A DNA stretch of 64,000 nt, taken from CAWEYO01 sp963813315. Its GTDB lineage: Bacteria > Pseudomonadota > Alphaproteobacteria > Rhizobiales > Rhizobiaceae. Positions 42,199 through 51,273 of this stretch are shown here, piece after piece (position 1 is the stretch's first letter; each line of letters starts with the position of its first letter). Under the pieces are notes generated by a model. The model saw nothing but the letters and a program-made list of their open reading frames with translations. It had not been told where the DNA came from and searched no databases. Position numbers and translations under genes: made by a program. The DNA lies in the NCBI GenBank assembly GCA_963813315.1, contig CAWEYO010000019.1:62001-126000 (forward strand). The letters are read 5' to 3'.

Positions 42199-43452
42199 CT
42201 ACTTGGCGCCCTCGACAGCGGCTGCAAGTTGCGCAGGCGCTTCGTCGGTCGAAATTTCGCCGTTGAAGTGACGAGTGATCACGTCGTACATGGCGTTCTT
42301 CACTGAAGCCGGCGCCGCGTGGCCATGCGCCATCGAGCCGTACAATGTGCCCTTTTCGTTGGCTTCGGCGAGATCGGCCATGCCTTTCTTGCCGCAATCG
42401 TCGAAGTCGGTATTGGGCACGTCGGTGCGGGCGGGAACCGAACCCTTGACCACGTTGAACGCCGACTGGAACTTCGGGTCCTCGATGGCCGACGCCATCA
42501 TAAGCTGTGCTTTCTGCTTGTCTTCTCCGACCTGGAACATCATGAACTGGTCTGAGTTGAAGGTGACGGAGCCCTGTGTTCCAGGGAATCGCATGCACAC
42601 GAAATCGACGCCCGGCTTCTGACCGGCCTTCAGGAACTCGCCCTTGGCCCAGTCGCCCATGAACTGCAGGCCGCCTTTTCCTTCGATGACCATTGCCGAT
42701 GCTAGGTTCCAGTCACGGCCGGAGAAATTGTCGTCCACGTAGGAGCGCAGCTTCTCCATCCGCGTGAAAGCCTCTTTCATCTTGTCGCCGCTGAGGGCGG
42801 CCGGATCGAGATCGATCATCGACGCCTTGTAGAAGTCGTTGCCGAGCGAAAGGACGACCGCGTCAAATATCGTTGCATCCTGCCATGGCTGTCCGCCATG
42901 AGCGACGGGCGTGATGCCGTTCGCCTTGAACTTGTCGAGCAGAACGATGAGCTCGTCCCAGTTCTGAGGCTCCTTGCCGCCGGCAGCCTCAAGCGCCTTC
43001 TTGTTGATCCAGACCCAATTGGTCGAGTGGACGTTTACCGGGGCGGCGATCCACTTGCCGTCGTATTTCGAGAAGTTCTGCAGCGCGGTCGGCACCACCT
43101 TGTCCCAACCTTCCTTGGTGGCGACTTCGCCGAGATCGCCCACCACTCCCTGCTTGGCCCAGTCGGTGATGTCGAAGCCCAGCGCCTGAACGGCGGTTGG
43201 CGGATTGCCTGCCGTGACACGGGCGCGCAGCGCGGTCATCGCCTGCTCGCCGCCGCCGCCGGCAACCGGCATGTCGGACCAGGAGACGCCCTTCGACTCG
43301 AGATCCTTTTTGAGCACATCGAGAGCCGCAGCTTCGCCGCCCGATGTCCACCAGTGCAGCACCTCGACATTGTCGGCGGCCTTCGCACTGCCGAGACCGA
43401 GCGCGATGATGGCCGCACTCGTGGCAAGCCTTGTGATCTTGCTGAATGACAT
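42199..43452 (-). CDS. CUT1-type sugar ABC transporter, substrate-binding protein
   Basis: 417 residues from the ATG at 43452, which has GGGAGG 7 nt upstream. A signal peptide (MSFSKITRLATSAAIIALGL ... AKA) precedes ADNVEVLHWWTSGGEAAALD, the standard opening of glucose/mannose-type CUT1 receptors. NVHSTNWVWINKKALEAAGG and TFNSDQFMMFQVGED are further landmarks. It is first gene of the operon binding protein - MalF - MalG - ATPase - lyxose isomerase. A LacI-type palindrome lies 46-61 bp upstream of its start. Confidence 0.9.
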   Translation of the reverse strand: MSFSKITRLATSAAIIALGLGSAKAADNVEVLHWWTSGGEAAALDVLKKDLESKGVSWSDMPVAGGGGEQAMTALRARVTAGNPPTAVQALGFDITDWAKQGVVGDLGEVATKEGWDKVVPTALQNFSKYDGKWIAAPVNVHSTNWVWINKKALEAAGGKEPQNWDELIVLLDKFKANGITPVAHGGQPWQDATIFDAVVLSLGNDFYKASMIDLDPAALSGDKMKEAFTRMEKLRSYVDDNFSGRDWNLASAMVIEGKGGLQFMGDWAKGEFLKAGQKPGVDFVCMRFPGTQGSVTFNSDQFMMFQVGEDKQKAQLMMASAIEDPKFQSAFNVVKGSVPARTDVPNTDFDDCGKKGMADLAEANEKGTLYGSMAHGHAAPASVKNAMYDVITRHFNGEISTDEAPAQLAAAVEGAK

Positions 43453-43497
43453 GGAATCCTCCCAAATTGCCTGGCCGCTGATCAGCCGAGCTTGAAA

Positions 43498-43513
43498 TTT
43501 GTAACGATACAAA
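43498..43513. promoter_or_regulatory. LacI-type operator upstream of the sugar importer operon
   Basis: TTTGTAACGATACAAA has perfect 6-bp arms and the central CG that marks LacI/GalR-family sites. It lies just upstream of the binding-protein gene's ribosome binding site region. No LacI gene is in the window, so the cognate repressor must be elsewhere. Confidence 0.6.
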
Positions 43514-43946
43514 TCGCGCCCGTGTCAAGCCGTTTGCGGCGCGATCCGCCCTTTTAAAGATAACGCATTGAAATTGCACCTTTTGAACGAGTGGCAAACT
43601 CGTTCGCGCAGCTTGCAACTGGCGTGTTTCGATTTGCAACGACCGCGGCTGAATTTTGGCCAATCGGCCTGACCTGGCGCGAAGCTCATCTCTCTCAAAA
43701 CGTTGCCGGCTTCTGAACGTTTTATTGCGGCCCTCGCAACCGTGGCTGGCGCTACCAAAGCATGGATGAAATAACAGTTTTTTGCTATAATGGCCGACAA
43801 AGTTGTGCTGGCCCGCAACCATGAAAACATGATCAGATTTTCGGGCAAGATCATGTGTAAAAACAAGGATTTGGAGTTGTTTCGGTGAAAAGCCGCCTCG
43901 GTCCGGCCGACGAATGATCCGGGCTGTCGAGAATCGCTCATCCGCA
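43514..43946. promoter_or_regulatory. Divergent promoter region, sugar importer and marR
   Basis: No gene is seen here; the region is AT-richer than average. ACATGATC and GATCATGT (43827-43834 and 43849-43856) are perfect 8-bp arms around 14 nt, about 90 bp before marR, a possible MarR autoregulatory site. A TATAAT at 43786-43791 on the plus strand lacks a clear -35. Confidence 0.4.
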
Positions 43947-44477
43947 ATGAAGATGGCCGCGAAGACAAGTACGAAGGGCCGCCGAAGCGCATCGAGCAAG
44001 GCGGGAGGCGAAGCGCTGATGCGCGCCGGCCTCGAGGGCGTCGGCAATGTGGTGGGCCACAAGCTTCGTCGTGCCCAACTCCATGTCTTCCAGGAATTTC
44101 TGAAGTCCTTCTCGAAACTGAAGCTTCGTCCGGCAGAGTTTTCCGTGCTTGCCTTGATGGCGCAGAAGCCGGGCCAGAAGCAAAGCGAGATTGCGGAAGC
44201 GCTCGGCATCAAGCGCGCAAACTTCGTCGCCTTGATGGACGGATTGGAAAGACGCGGACTGGCAGAGCGCCGCAGGGCCGATACCGACCGCCGATCCCAT
44301 TCTCTTCATCTCACGCCTGCCGGCAATCGCTTCGTCGCCCGGATGGCAACGGTCTGGCAGGGTCACGAAAACCGGCTGATAGCGCGCCTTGGCGGCCCGG
44401 CAGCCCGCGACCAGCTCATAGAGCTGCTTGATCGCATCCTGGCAGAAGACGGCAGGATCGACCGCCTGCCGCATTGA
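43947..44477 (+). CDS. MarR-family transcriptional regulator
   Basis: About 176 residues from the ATG at 43947 (another ATG two codons later). A basic, Lys/Ser-rich N-terminus precedes a winged helix: LRPAEFSVLALMAQKPGQKQ, SEIAEALGIKRANFVALMDG, LERRGLAERRRADTDRRSHS. The Asp-Arg-Arg wing is classical MarR. Divergent from the sugar operon but more likely to regulate itself or distant genes of aromatic or hydroxycinnamate type. The ligand is unknown. Confidence 0.85.
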   Translation: MKMAAKTSTKGRRSASSKAGGEALMRAGLEGVGNVVGHKLRRAQLHVFQEFLKSFSKLKLRPAEFSVLALMAQKPGQKQSEIAEALGIKRANFVALMDGLERRGLAERRRADTDRRSHSLHLTPAGNRFVARMATVWQGHENRLIARLGGPAARDQLIELLDRILAEDGRIDRLPH

Positions 44478-44613
44478 CGAGGGCACTGCCGCCGGCGCCT
44501 GACGGGGTTGCTCCTTTGCGTAGCCGAGAATTTTGCTGGCGCTTCCTCGCAAGACCTGTTTCCTTCCGACGAATCAACGAACACGACGGACTGGAACTGG
44601 AGAGGGCAGGCAA

Positions 44614-44895
44614 ATGAGCATTGAAACGATCGCAGCGAAGATTGGCGAGCGGGTCGCCGGGAGTGGGTTCGACAGGTCGGTAAAATTCAAGCTGGAAGGC
44701 GCCGGCATCATCGTCATCGACGGATCCAACGTATCGACGACAGACAGCGATGCCGATTGCACGATCACCATGACGCTCGATGATTTTGAAGCGCTGGTCT
44801 CCGGCGATCTCAATCCAACCGCCGCTTTCATGCAGGGCAAGATGAAAATCGAGGGCGACATGTCGGTCGCCATGCAGCTCAGCCAAGTGCTCTGA
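44614..44895 (+). CDS. SCP2 sterol-binding domain protein
   Basis: 93 residues forming a single SCP-2 domain: VKFKLEGAGIIVIDGSNVST, DADCTITMTLDDFEALVSGD and LNPTAAFMQGKMKIEGDMSV. The last segment is the SCP2 hallmark. It is a soluble lipid- or acyl-binding module of unclear role in bacteria. GGAGAGGGCAGG lies just before the ATG at 44614. A stem-loop follows at 44983. Confidence 0.9.
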   Translation: MSIETIAAKIGERVAGSGFDRSVKFKLEGAGIIVIDGSNVSTTDSDADCTITMTLDDFEALVSGDLNPTAAFMQGKMKIEGDMSVAMQLSQVL

Positions 44896-44982
44896 GACCA
44901 TGAACGCCCGGCTTCATCGCCGGACGCTTCAGGTAGGATGGGTCAGGCTGCGAGCGACAAGCGATCCGGCATGCGCATCTGC

Positions 44983-45006
44983 CTGAAAATCGGAATCGAT
45001 TTTCAG
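44983..45006. terminator. Perfect hairpin between convergent SCP2 and acetyltransferase genes
   Basis: CTGAAAATCG-GAAT-CGATTTTCAG has 10-bp arms. It lies where two convergent genes end and overlaps the acetyltransferase stop, so it may terminate both. The sequence also resembles a common rhizobial palindromic repeat half (ATCGGAATCGATTTTCAGAA). Confidence 0.55.
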
Positions 45007-45626
45007 AAAGCACGATGCGGAGATTCAAAAAGATACAGTGTCCTTTGCGCGTCCAAACGGACGCGTTGCGCTGTAACCCTGCGGCCGGTTGCCGTCAGCA
45101 CGCCTTTTGCTCCGGCAAGTGCCCCCTCCATGATTTCCAGCGCAAGAAACCGGTGCCTCTCGTAGGGCCCGGGCATTGCGAGCGCGCCCGTTCTCTCGGC
45201 GGAGAAGCCGAAGCGCGAATAATAGGGCGCGTCGCCCATCAGGAGAATCGCGCTATGACCAAGCCGCGCTGCCTCCACGATCGCATGACGCACCAGCGTC
45301 GAGCCGATGCCGGTCCCTTTCATCGAAGGATCGACGGCGAGCGGGCCGAGAAGGAGCGCCGGGACACCGCCCTCGCCAGCGGTCACATCCCATAGCCGGA
45401 CTGTACCAAGCACGGACCCGGCACTGTCCCGCGCGACAAAGGCAAGGCCTTCCGACGGTTTGCGGCCGCGGCGTAGCTTCTCGGAGGTTTTCCTGCGCCG
45501 CTTCGGCCCCATCGCGCGATCGAGTAGCGCCTCGCGCGCCGCGATATCCGCGGCGGTTTCGGCGCTGATGATGAGGACTCTTTCGATTGACCCGGCGGCG
45601 GCCCACGTTGACGGTTTCATCAACAA
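45003..45626 (-). CDS. GNAT-family N-acetyltransferase
   Basis: 207 residues. The acetyl-CoA site is in LLLGPLAVDPSMKGTGIGST, the Q/RxxGxG/A-like loop being KGTGIGS. YYSRFGFSAERTGALAMPGP is the typical YhbS-like C-terminal motif. The N-terminal 50 residues are Arg/Lys-rich (RAMGPKRRRKTSEKLRRGRK). It lies 80 bp downstream of ornithine decarboxylase on the same strand and is often found there in rhizobia, so a polyamine-related substrate is possible but unproven. Confidence 0.85.
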   Translation of the reverse strand: MLMKPSTWAAAGSIERVLIISAETAADIAAREALLDRAMGPKRRRKTSEKLRRGRKPSEGLAFVARDSAGSVLGTVRLWDVTAGEGGVPALLLGPLAVDPSMKGTGIGSTLVRHAIVEAARLGHSAILLMGDAPYYSRFGFSAERTGALAMPGPYERHRFLALEIMEGALAGAKGVLTATGRRVTAQRVRLDAQRTLYLFESPHRAF

Positions 45627-45706
45627 CGGACGAAGTTTTCATTTCTACGATCCTTCACAAGCGGAGATCTGTTCCACATGGCGGAGTGATCGACGGGGGG
45701 AGCCCG

Positions 45707-46840
45707 TCAGATCACGTAGGATCGGAGAGGCTCGAAGCCGTTGAAAGCGACCGAGGAATAGGTTGTGGTATAGGCCCCGGTTCCCTCGATCAGCACTTCG
45801 TCGCCGATGGTCAACGAGAGCGGCAGCGGATATGGCGTCTTCTCGTACAGCACATCTGCCGAGTTGCAGGTCGGTCCGGCAAGCACGCAGGGCGCGGTCT
45901 GGTCGCCGTCGCGCTGGGTGACGATCGGATAGCGGATCGCCTCGTCCATCGTCTCGGCGAGACCGCCGAACTTGCCGATGTCGAGGAACACCCATCGCAC
46001 ATTGTCGTTGTCGGCCTTCTTCGAGATCAGCACGACCTCCGACTTGATGACGCCTGCATTGCCGACCATGCCGCGGCCGGGTTCGATGATCGTTTCGGGG
46101 ATGTCGTTGCCGAAATGCTTCCTGAGCGCCGAGAAGATTGCGTTGCCGTAGGCCTGCGCCACCGGGACGTCCTTGAGATAACGGGTCGGGAACCCGCCGC
46201 CCATATTGACCATCTTCAGGACAATCCCCTCCTCGGCGAGCGTGGCGAAGACTTGCTTGGCATCACGAAGCGCGCGATCCCAGGCGGACAGGTCGGTCTG
46301 CTGCGAACCGACGTGGAAGGAAACGCCGTAAGCTTCCACGCCAAGCGACTTCGCGCGGCGCAGCACCTTGACAGCCATCGCCGGCACGCAACCGAACTTG
46401 CGCGAGAGCGGCCACTCGGCGCCCTCTCCATCGGTCAGCACGCGGCAGAAGACGCGCGCTGAGGGAGCTGCGCGCGCGATCTTCTCAACCTCTTCGACGG
46501 AGTCCACCGCAAAGAGGCGGATACCGAGTTCGTAGGCGCGCGCGATATCGCGCTCCTTCTTGATAGTGTTGCCGAAGGAGATGCTGTCTGCCGGCGCACC
46601 GGCAGCCATCGCCATCTCTATTTCGGCCACCGACGCGGTATCGAAGGACGAACCCATCTCCGCAAGGAGGCGCAGGATCTCCGGCGCCGGGTTTGCTTTC
46701 ACGGCGTAGTAAATTCGGGAATCGGGAAGCGCCTTTTCGAAAGCGAGGAAATTGTCGCGCACGACGTCGAGGTCGACGACCAGGCACGGGCCGTTCGGGC
46801 GTCGGGTAGCGAGGAAGTCAAGAATGCGCTGCGTGGCCAT
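45707..46840 (-). CDS. odc: Ornithine/lysine decarboxylase, PLP fold III
   Basis: It converts ornithine to putrescine (possibly lysine to cadaverine) in the cytosol. The 377 residues match the rhizobial fold III enzyme: PLP Lys in YYAVKANPAPEILRLL, HVGSQQTDLSAWDRAL, EPGRGMVGNAGVIKSEV and the active-site Cys in GPTCNSADVLYEKTPYPLPL. The ATG at 46840 matches the family start MATQRILDFLATRRPNGPCL; the longer open frame upstream is the leader. A roughly 430-nt leader precedes it and is likely regulatory. Confidence 0.92.
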   Translation of the reverse strand: MATQRILDFLATRRPNGPCLVVDLDVVRDNFLAFEKALPDSRIYYAVKANPAPEILRLLAEMGSSFDTASVAEIEMAMAAGAPADSISFGNTIKKERDIARAYELGIRLFAVDSVEEVEKIARAAPSARVFCRVLTDGEGAEWPLSRKFGCVPAMAVKVLRRAKSLGVEAYGVSFHVGSQQTDLSAWDRALRDAKQVFATLAEEGIVLKMVNMGGGFPTRYLKDVPVAQAYGNAIFSALRKHFGNDIPETIIEPGRGMVGNAGVIKSEVVLISKKADNDNVRWVFLDIGKFGGLAETMDEAIRYPIVTQRDGDQTAPCVLAGPTCNSADVLYEKTPYPLPLSLTIGDEVLIEGTGAYTTTYSSVAFNGFEPLRSYVI

Positions 46841-47288
46841 CGGGTCTCTCCATGCGCGTTTGCTTCGCGCGAACAAAGGCTGCGGCACGGCCAATTCCGG
46901 TCGCGGACTCCGCGGTGGACAAAGGCGCGGCGGCAATTCCATGACCCGGGCGGTGGAAGTCCCGTAACCCTTGAAATGCGCGCCACGCGGCGTTGAACCT
47001 TGGCCTGCCCGGCCACGATTCGCTTTGTCTGCCTTGGCTTGGATGGGAGACCCGTCCGCACTGCCGGCAATGAGGGTGTGCCTCTTCAGTAACCCCGATC
47101 TATGGACGATCGGCAGACACCAGAAAGGCCCGCACCGTCGTTGCTTCAAGACGTCCTCGATCATGTGGTTGGCCACTCGATCGACTGGGTTCGTTACTCC
47201 CCAGGTACCGTCCCGATTGCCTCGCCATACGAGGGTTCGGGGGACGCCCACAGGCACGTGCGACTTTGGGCAAGGCCGATATATTATC
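46841..47288 (-). promoter_or_regulatory. Long structured leader and promoter of ornithine decarboxylase (speF-type candidate)
   Basis: There is no gene in about 440 bp, though GC content and internal complementarity are high. GATAAT at 47283-47288 on the minus strand is a good -10 box with TTAATT 16 nt upstream. Just before the start codon GCGCG and CGCGC can pair around AAGCAAA, next to the ribosome binding site. Alphaproteobacterial ornithine decarboxylase genes are known to carry the speF RNA motif (Rfam RF00518) in this position. I infer this leader is one, but have not aligned it. Confidence 0.55.
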
Positions 47289-47381
47289 GACTTCTGTTAC
47301 AATCAATTAAAATTGGAGCCCGGACTTGAAAAAACGCGGCTGTCGAACAACTGTGCGCGGACCGTATCCTGATCTTGAACG

Positions 47382-48596
47382 ATGACCGGCTGCCGCGATC
47401 CCCTGAACGCCTTCCTGGATTTGCCCGAACTGCCCGTTCCCAATGCGGAATCCGGGCCGCTGGCGGGCCTGACCGTCGCCGTGAAGGATATTTTCGATGT
47501 CGCCGGCTACGTGACCGGTTGCGGTACGCCGGAGAAGTCACGAACCGGCCAGACCGCCCTGAAGACAGCGCCGGCCGTGAAGCTGCTGCTCGATGCCGGC
47601 GCGCGATTCGCGGGCAAGACCCAGACCGACGAACTCGCATTTTCACTGATGGGGCAGAACACGCATTTTCCGCAGCCGGTAAATCCAGCCGCACCCGACC
47701 GCGTAACGGGCGGCTCCTCGTCCGGATCGGCGGCGGCCGTTGCCGGCGGATTGGTCGATATCGCCACCGGTTCCGACACCGGCGGATCGATCCGCGCGCC
47801 GGCCAGTTTCTGCGGCCTGGTCGGCCTGCGCACCACTCATGGCCGCATCTCGCTTGACGGCGCGATGCCGCTCGCGCCAAGCCTCGATACGTTCGGCTGG
47901 TTTGCGAGCGACATCGACACCTATGCGAAGGTCGCGCAGGTATTGCTTGGGGCAGGCAACCGCAAGACGACGCTTGCACGGACGCTGTGCCTCAGTGCTT
48001 TGGACGGGCTGGTGGCCGGCCAGCGGGAAGCCGCAGCTTACGCGGCCAGCCGTATGGAGATCGCGCAGGTGATCGGCGCTTCCGCGGAGGCTTGTCTGCT
48101 CAGCCATGCCATCGACGATCTCTATTGGTGTTTTCGCAGGCTCCAGGCTTACGAGAGCTGGCAATCACACGGCGCATGGATCTCGGAGAAGGACCGCGGC
48201 CTGGGCCCCGGCGTCAAGGAAAGATTTGCTTTCGGCGCGACGATCGAAATTGAAACCGTGGCCGCGGAGACCGAGCGGCGCGACAGGTTCCGGACGGAAC
48301 TTAGCGAGCGCCTTGGCGATGACGGCGTGATTGTCCTGCCGACGGTTCCGGGCGCGGCCCCACTGAAGGCGTCAAGCTTCAAGGACACGCAGGCTTATCG
48401 CGAGCAAGCCTTGCGGCTGCTTTGCCTTTCGGGCCTGTCCGGTTTTCCGCAGATCAGTCTGCCGCTTGGAAGCGTCGAAGACGCTCCGTTCGGAATCTCG
48501 CTGCTCGGTCCGCCTGGCAGCGATCTCGCGCTGATCGATCTCGGGCGCCGCATCCTCGAATCGGCCGGAAGGGCCTCCGCCGCATGGACACGCTGA
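47382..48596 (+). CDS. Amidase (amidase signature family)
   Basis: A 404-residue hydrolase with the Ser-cisSer-Lys triad: Lys in VAVKDIFDVAG, the cis-Ser in TGGSSSGSAAAVAGG and the nucleophile Ser in GSDTGGSIRAPASFCG. It is shorter than typical members (450-500), like the mandelamide/AtzE-like short branch. It releases ammonia from a carboxamide; the substrate is unknown. Its last 13 bp overlap the LysR gene start, so they are co-transcribed. Confidence 0.88.
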   Translation: MTGCRDPLNAFLDLPELPVPNAESGPLAGLTVAVKDIFDVAGYVTGCGTPEKSRTGQTALKTAPAVKLLLDAGARFAGKTQTDELAFSLMGQNTHFPQPVNPAAPDRVTGGSSSGSAAAVAGGLVDIATGSDTGGSIRAPASFCGLVGLRTTHGRISLDGAMPLAPSLDTFGWFASDIDTYAKVAQVLLGAGNRKTTLARTLCLSALDGLVAGQREAAAYAASRMEIAQVIGASAEACLLSHAIDDLYWCFRRLQAYESWQSHGAWISEKDRGLGPGVKERFAFGATIEIETVAAETERRDRFRTELSERLGDDGVIVLPTVPGAAPLKASSFKDTQAYREQALRLLCLSGLSGFPQISLPLGSVEDAPFGISLLGPPGSDLALIDLGRRILESAGRASAAWTR

Positions 48597-49477
48597 CGCG
48601 CATGCGCGCCTTCATCGATGTCGTGGAGGCGGAGGGATTTTCGGCGGCCGCGAGGAAAATCGGCCGCTCCAAGGCGCTGCTTTCCAAATATGTCCGGGAA
48701 CTGGAAGACGAGGTCGGCGCACTGCTGCTCAATCGCACCACCCGGCAATTCTCGCTGACGGAAGCCGGCCACACCTACTACAGGCGCGCGTCAGAGATCG
48801 TTCGCGAGATCGAGAGCTTGCGGGAAACCGTGCGCGAATCCGCGGGCGAAGTGCGAGGCCGGATAAAGCTTTCCGCGCCGCGAAGCTTCGCTGATGCCCC
48901 GATCGGCCAGTCGTTGATCGACTTCGCCAAGGGGCATCCCGACATAACGCTCGAAATCCATCTCGACGACCGCTTTGTCGACCTTGTCGAAGAGGGTTTC
49001 GACGTTGCCATACGCATTTCGCGGCTGGAGAGTTCCTCGTTGATCGCGCGCCGGCTGGCCCCTTTTTCGGCATCGCTTTGCGCTTCGCCCGAACTTATAT
49101 CGCAGCGGGGTATGCCTCGGCGGCCTCAAGACCTGGCCCAACTGCCATGCATTGTCGATACAAACAGCCGCTACCTTTCGAATTGGCCGTTGTTGGGCGA
49201 TAGCAGCGAGCCAATCAGCGTTACCGTCTCCGGCCCGATCGAGGTCAACAGCCCCATGGCTGCCCGCGCGGCCGCGCTTTCAGGCCTTGGATTTGTCATG
49301 CTTCCCGATTTCATCGCCGCGCCCGATATAGCGGCCGGCCGGCTGATTGCCGTGCTTGCCGGCCGAGTGCCGAGCAGCGGCGGCATATTCGCGGTCTATC
49401 CCCACCGACGCTACCTGCCGGCAAAGGTGCGTGTCCTGGTCGATTTCCTCGTCCAGTGGTTCAAAATGCGCGAATAG
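48584..49477 (+). CDS. LysR-family transcriptional regulator
   Basis: 297 residues: MDTLTRMRAFIDVVEAEGFS, AAARKIGRSKALLSKYVREL and LNRTTRQFSLTEAGHTYYRR give the N-terminal helix-turn-helix. The effector domain follows with IKLSAPRSFADAPIGQSLID and DLVEEGFDVAIRIS, the CrgA/AaeR-like subgroup. The start overlaps the amidase 3' end. LysR genes usually control divergent targets, but this one is in line with the amidase and may autoregulate the pair. Confidence 0.88.
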   Translation: MDTLTRMRAFIDVVEAEGFSAAARKIGRSKALLSKYVRELEDEVGALLLNRTTRQFSLTEAGHTYYRRASEIVREIESLRETVRESAGEVRGRIKLSAPRSFADAPIGQSLIDFAKGHPDITLEIHLDDRFVDLVEEGFDVAIRISRLESSSLIARRLAPFSASLCASPELISQRGMPRRPQDLAQLPCIVDTNSRYLSNWPLLGDSSEPISVTVSGPIEVNSPMAARAAALSGLGFVMLPDFIAAPDIAAGRLIAVLAGRVPSSGGIFAVYPHRRYLPAKVRVLVDFLVQWFKMRE

Positions 49478-49568
49478 ATTGCGCGGCCGTTGACGAAAAG
49501 CGTCCCAATTTCGCCCGCTTTCTGGTAACTGTCGGCTGTTCCAACCACCACACGATGGCAATTCCGGA

Positions 49569-50228
49569 ATGCGACCCACTGCGCGAACACTCATCCTTGC
49601 AGGCGCTGCGGCAGCCCTTCTGGCGTCCACCAGCCCGGCTTTGGTCCATCCGCATGTGTTCGCGGAGGCGCGTCTCGAGGTGATGCTCAACCCGGACAAG
49701 TCGGTGAAATCGCTCAGGCATCTGTGGCGCTTCGACGATGTGTTTTCCAGCACGGTGCTGATGGAGTTCGACGCAAATTCGGACCTCAAGCTTGACGACG
49801 CGGAACTGCAGGAGGTGGCGAATACAGTCTATAGTTCGTTGGCGGAGTACGACTATTTCCAGGTCGTTACGGCTGATGGCAAGGATGTCGCCATGAAACC
49901 GCCGGCGCAACTGATGGCCAACTACGAAGGCGACCAGCTGATCATCCTGTTCGAGTCCGAACCGAAGCATCCGCTGAAGCTCAGCGGCAAGATCGATTTC
50001 GGCATCTATGATCCGACTTTCTACACAGCGATCGATTTCGTCGAGGACGAGCACATGGCCATCGACGGCATGCCCGCCAACTGCACCCGAGCCGTGGTTC
50101 GACCCGATCCCGATGAAGCGATTGCGCAGAACCAGGCCAGTCTGACCGACGCCTTCTTCAACGACCCGGCCGGCACCAATCTCAGCAAAATCTTCGCCAC
50201 CAAGCTTGAACTTACCTGCAAAGGCTGA
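49569..50228 (+). CDS. DUF1007-family secreted protein
   Basis: 219 residues with a signal peptide (MRPTARTLILAGAAAALLAS, then TSPALVHPH). The mature start HPHVFAEARLEVMLNPDKSV is diagnostic of DUF1007; an N-terminal His-x-His could bind metal. LRHLWRFDDVFSSTVLMEFD and ALIDFGIYDP-like segments follow. The family nearly always precedes a NicO nickel/cobalt transporter, as here (4 bp gap), and is thought to help metal delivery in the periplasm. Confidence 0.88.
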   Translation: MRPTARTLILAGAAAALLASTSPALVHPHVFAEARLEVMLNPDKSVKSLRHLWRFDDVFSSTVLMEFDANSDLKLDDAELQEVANTVYSSLAEYDYFQVVTADGKDVAMKPPAQLMANYEGDQLIILFESEPKHPLKLSGKIDFGIYDPTFYTAIDFVEDEHMAIDGMPANCTRAVVRPDPDEAIAQNQASLTDAFFNDPAGTNLSKIFATKLELTCKG

Positions 50229-50232
50229 CTCC

Positions 50233-51273
50233 TTGAGCAAGAAGGTAATACGCGTAGTATTCGGTCTCCTCGCCGTGACCTATGTCTTGACGCATTTTCT
50301 CGGTCACGCCCACGCGAGTTCGCTTGGCATTGGCACGAACGAAGCGACGCTTCCCTCTACCGGGCTGTTTGCAGGGTGGTTGAACTGGATCAATGTCCAG
50401 CAACAGGCTTTTTACCGCTCGCTGACCGGAGCGCTGAAGGCGATGCGCGGGGACGGCTCGAAACTCTGGGTGCTGGCCGGTCTTTCCTTTGCCTATGGCA
50501 TCTTTCACGCCGCCGGACCCGGCCACGGCAAGGCGGTCATCTCGTCCTACATGCTGGCTAATGAAGTGGCGCTGCGCCGCGGTATCGCCCTTTCCTTCGT
50601 CTCGGCCTTCTTGCAGGCGGCGACTGCCATCATAGTGATGACGTTGGTATTTCTGGTTCTGCGCGGCACATCCGTTTCCATGACCGATGCGACATGGTTC
50701 CTCGAAGTCGTGAGCTACGCGCTGATCAGCGCCTTTGGCGCATGGCTGCTCTGGCGCAAAGTCAATCCGCTGTTGCGCGGGCTCGTCGCCTCCAACCCGA
50801 TGCACAGCCTCTCGGCCGCCCATGCGCACAGTCACGTGACGGGACATTCGCACCACACCCATGATCGCCATGACCATTCCCATGCTCCGGGCGAGGTCTG
50901 CGAAACATGCGGTCATTCGCACGCTGCGGACCCGGCCATGCTTTCCGGCGACCGCTTCGACTGGCACACGGCATGGTCGGCAGTCGCCGCGGTCGGCATC
51001 CGTCCGTGCTCGGGCGCGCTGATCGTCCTCAGTTTTGCCTTCCTGAACGGCTTATGGGCCGGCGGCATTCTATCGGTGCTCGCCATGGCGCTCGGGACTG
51101 CCATCACGGTTTCTGCGCTGGCCACAATGGCCGTGACTGCAAAGAACTGGGCGGTTGCTTTTGCCGGCAATGGCCGCGCGGGACCCCGGCTCCACACCGC
51201 CATCGAGATCGCTGGAGCGAGCATGGTGCTCATTCTCGGATTGGTACTGCTCAGCGCGAGCTTGTACGCCTGA
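50233..51273 (+). CDS. NicO-family nickel/cobalt transporter
   Basis: About 346 residues, six to eight helices. It has GIFHAAGPGHGKAVISSYML (His-Asp/Gly metal motif), a cytoplasmic or periplasmic His-rich loop (HSHVTGHSHHTHDRHDHSHA) and GIRPCSGALIVLSFAFLNGL. The TTG at 50233 is the likely start, with AAGG upstream. Direction (uptake or efflux) is not predictable; RcnA-like efflux and NicO uptake share the fold. Its end overlaps the convergent denD gene by 23 bp. Confidence 0.85.
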   Translation: MSKKVIRVVFGLLAVTYVLTHFLGHAHASSLGIGTNEATLPSTGLFAGWLNWINVQQQAFYRSLTGALKAMRGDGSKLWVLAGLSFAYGIFHAAGPGHGKAVISSYMLANEVALRRGIALSFVSAFLQAATAIIVMTLVFLVLRGTSVSMTDATWFLEVVSYALISAFGAWLLWRKVNPLLRGLVASNPMHSLSAAHAHSHVTGHSHHTHDRHDHSHAPGEVCETCGHSHAADPAMLSGDRFDWHTAWSAVAAVGIRPCSGALIVLSFAFLNGLWAGGILSVLAMALGTAITVSALATMAVTAKNWAVAFAGNGRAGPRLHTAIEIAGASMVLILGLVLLSASLYA

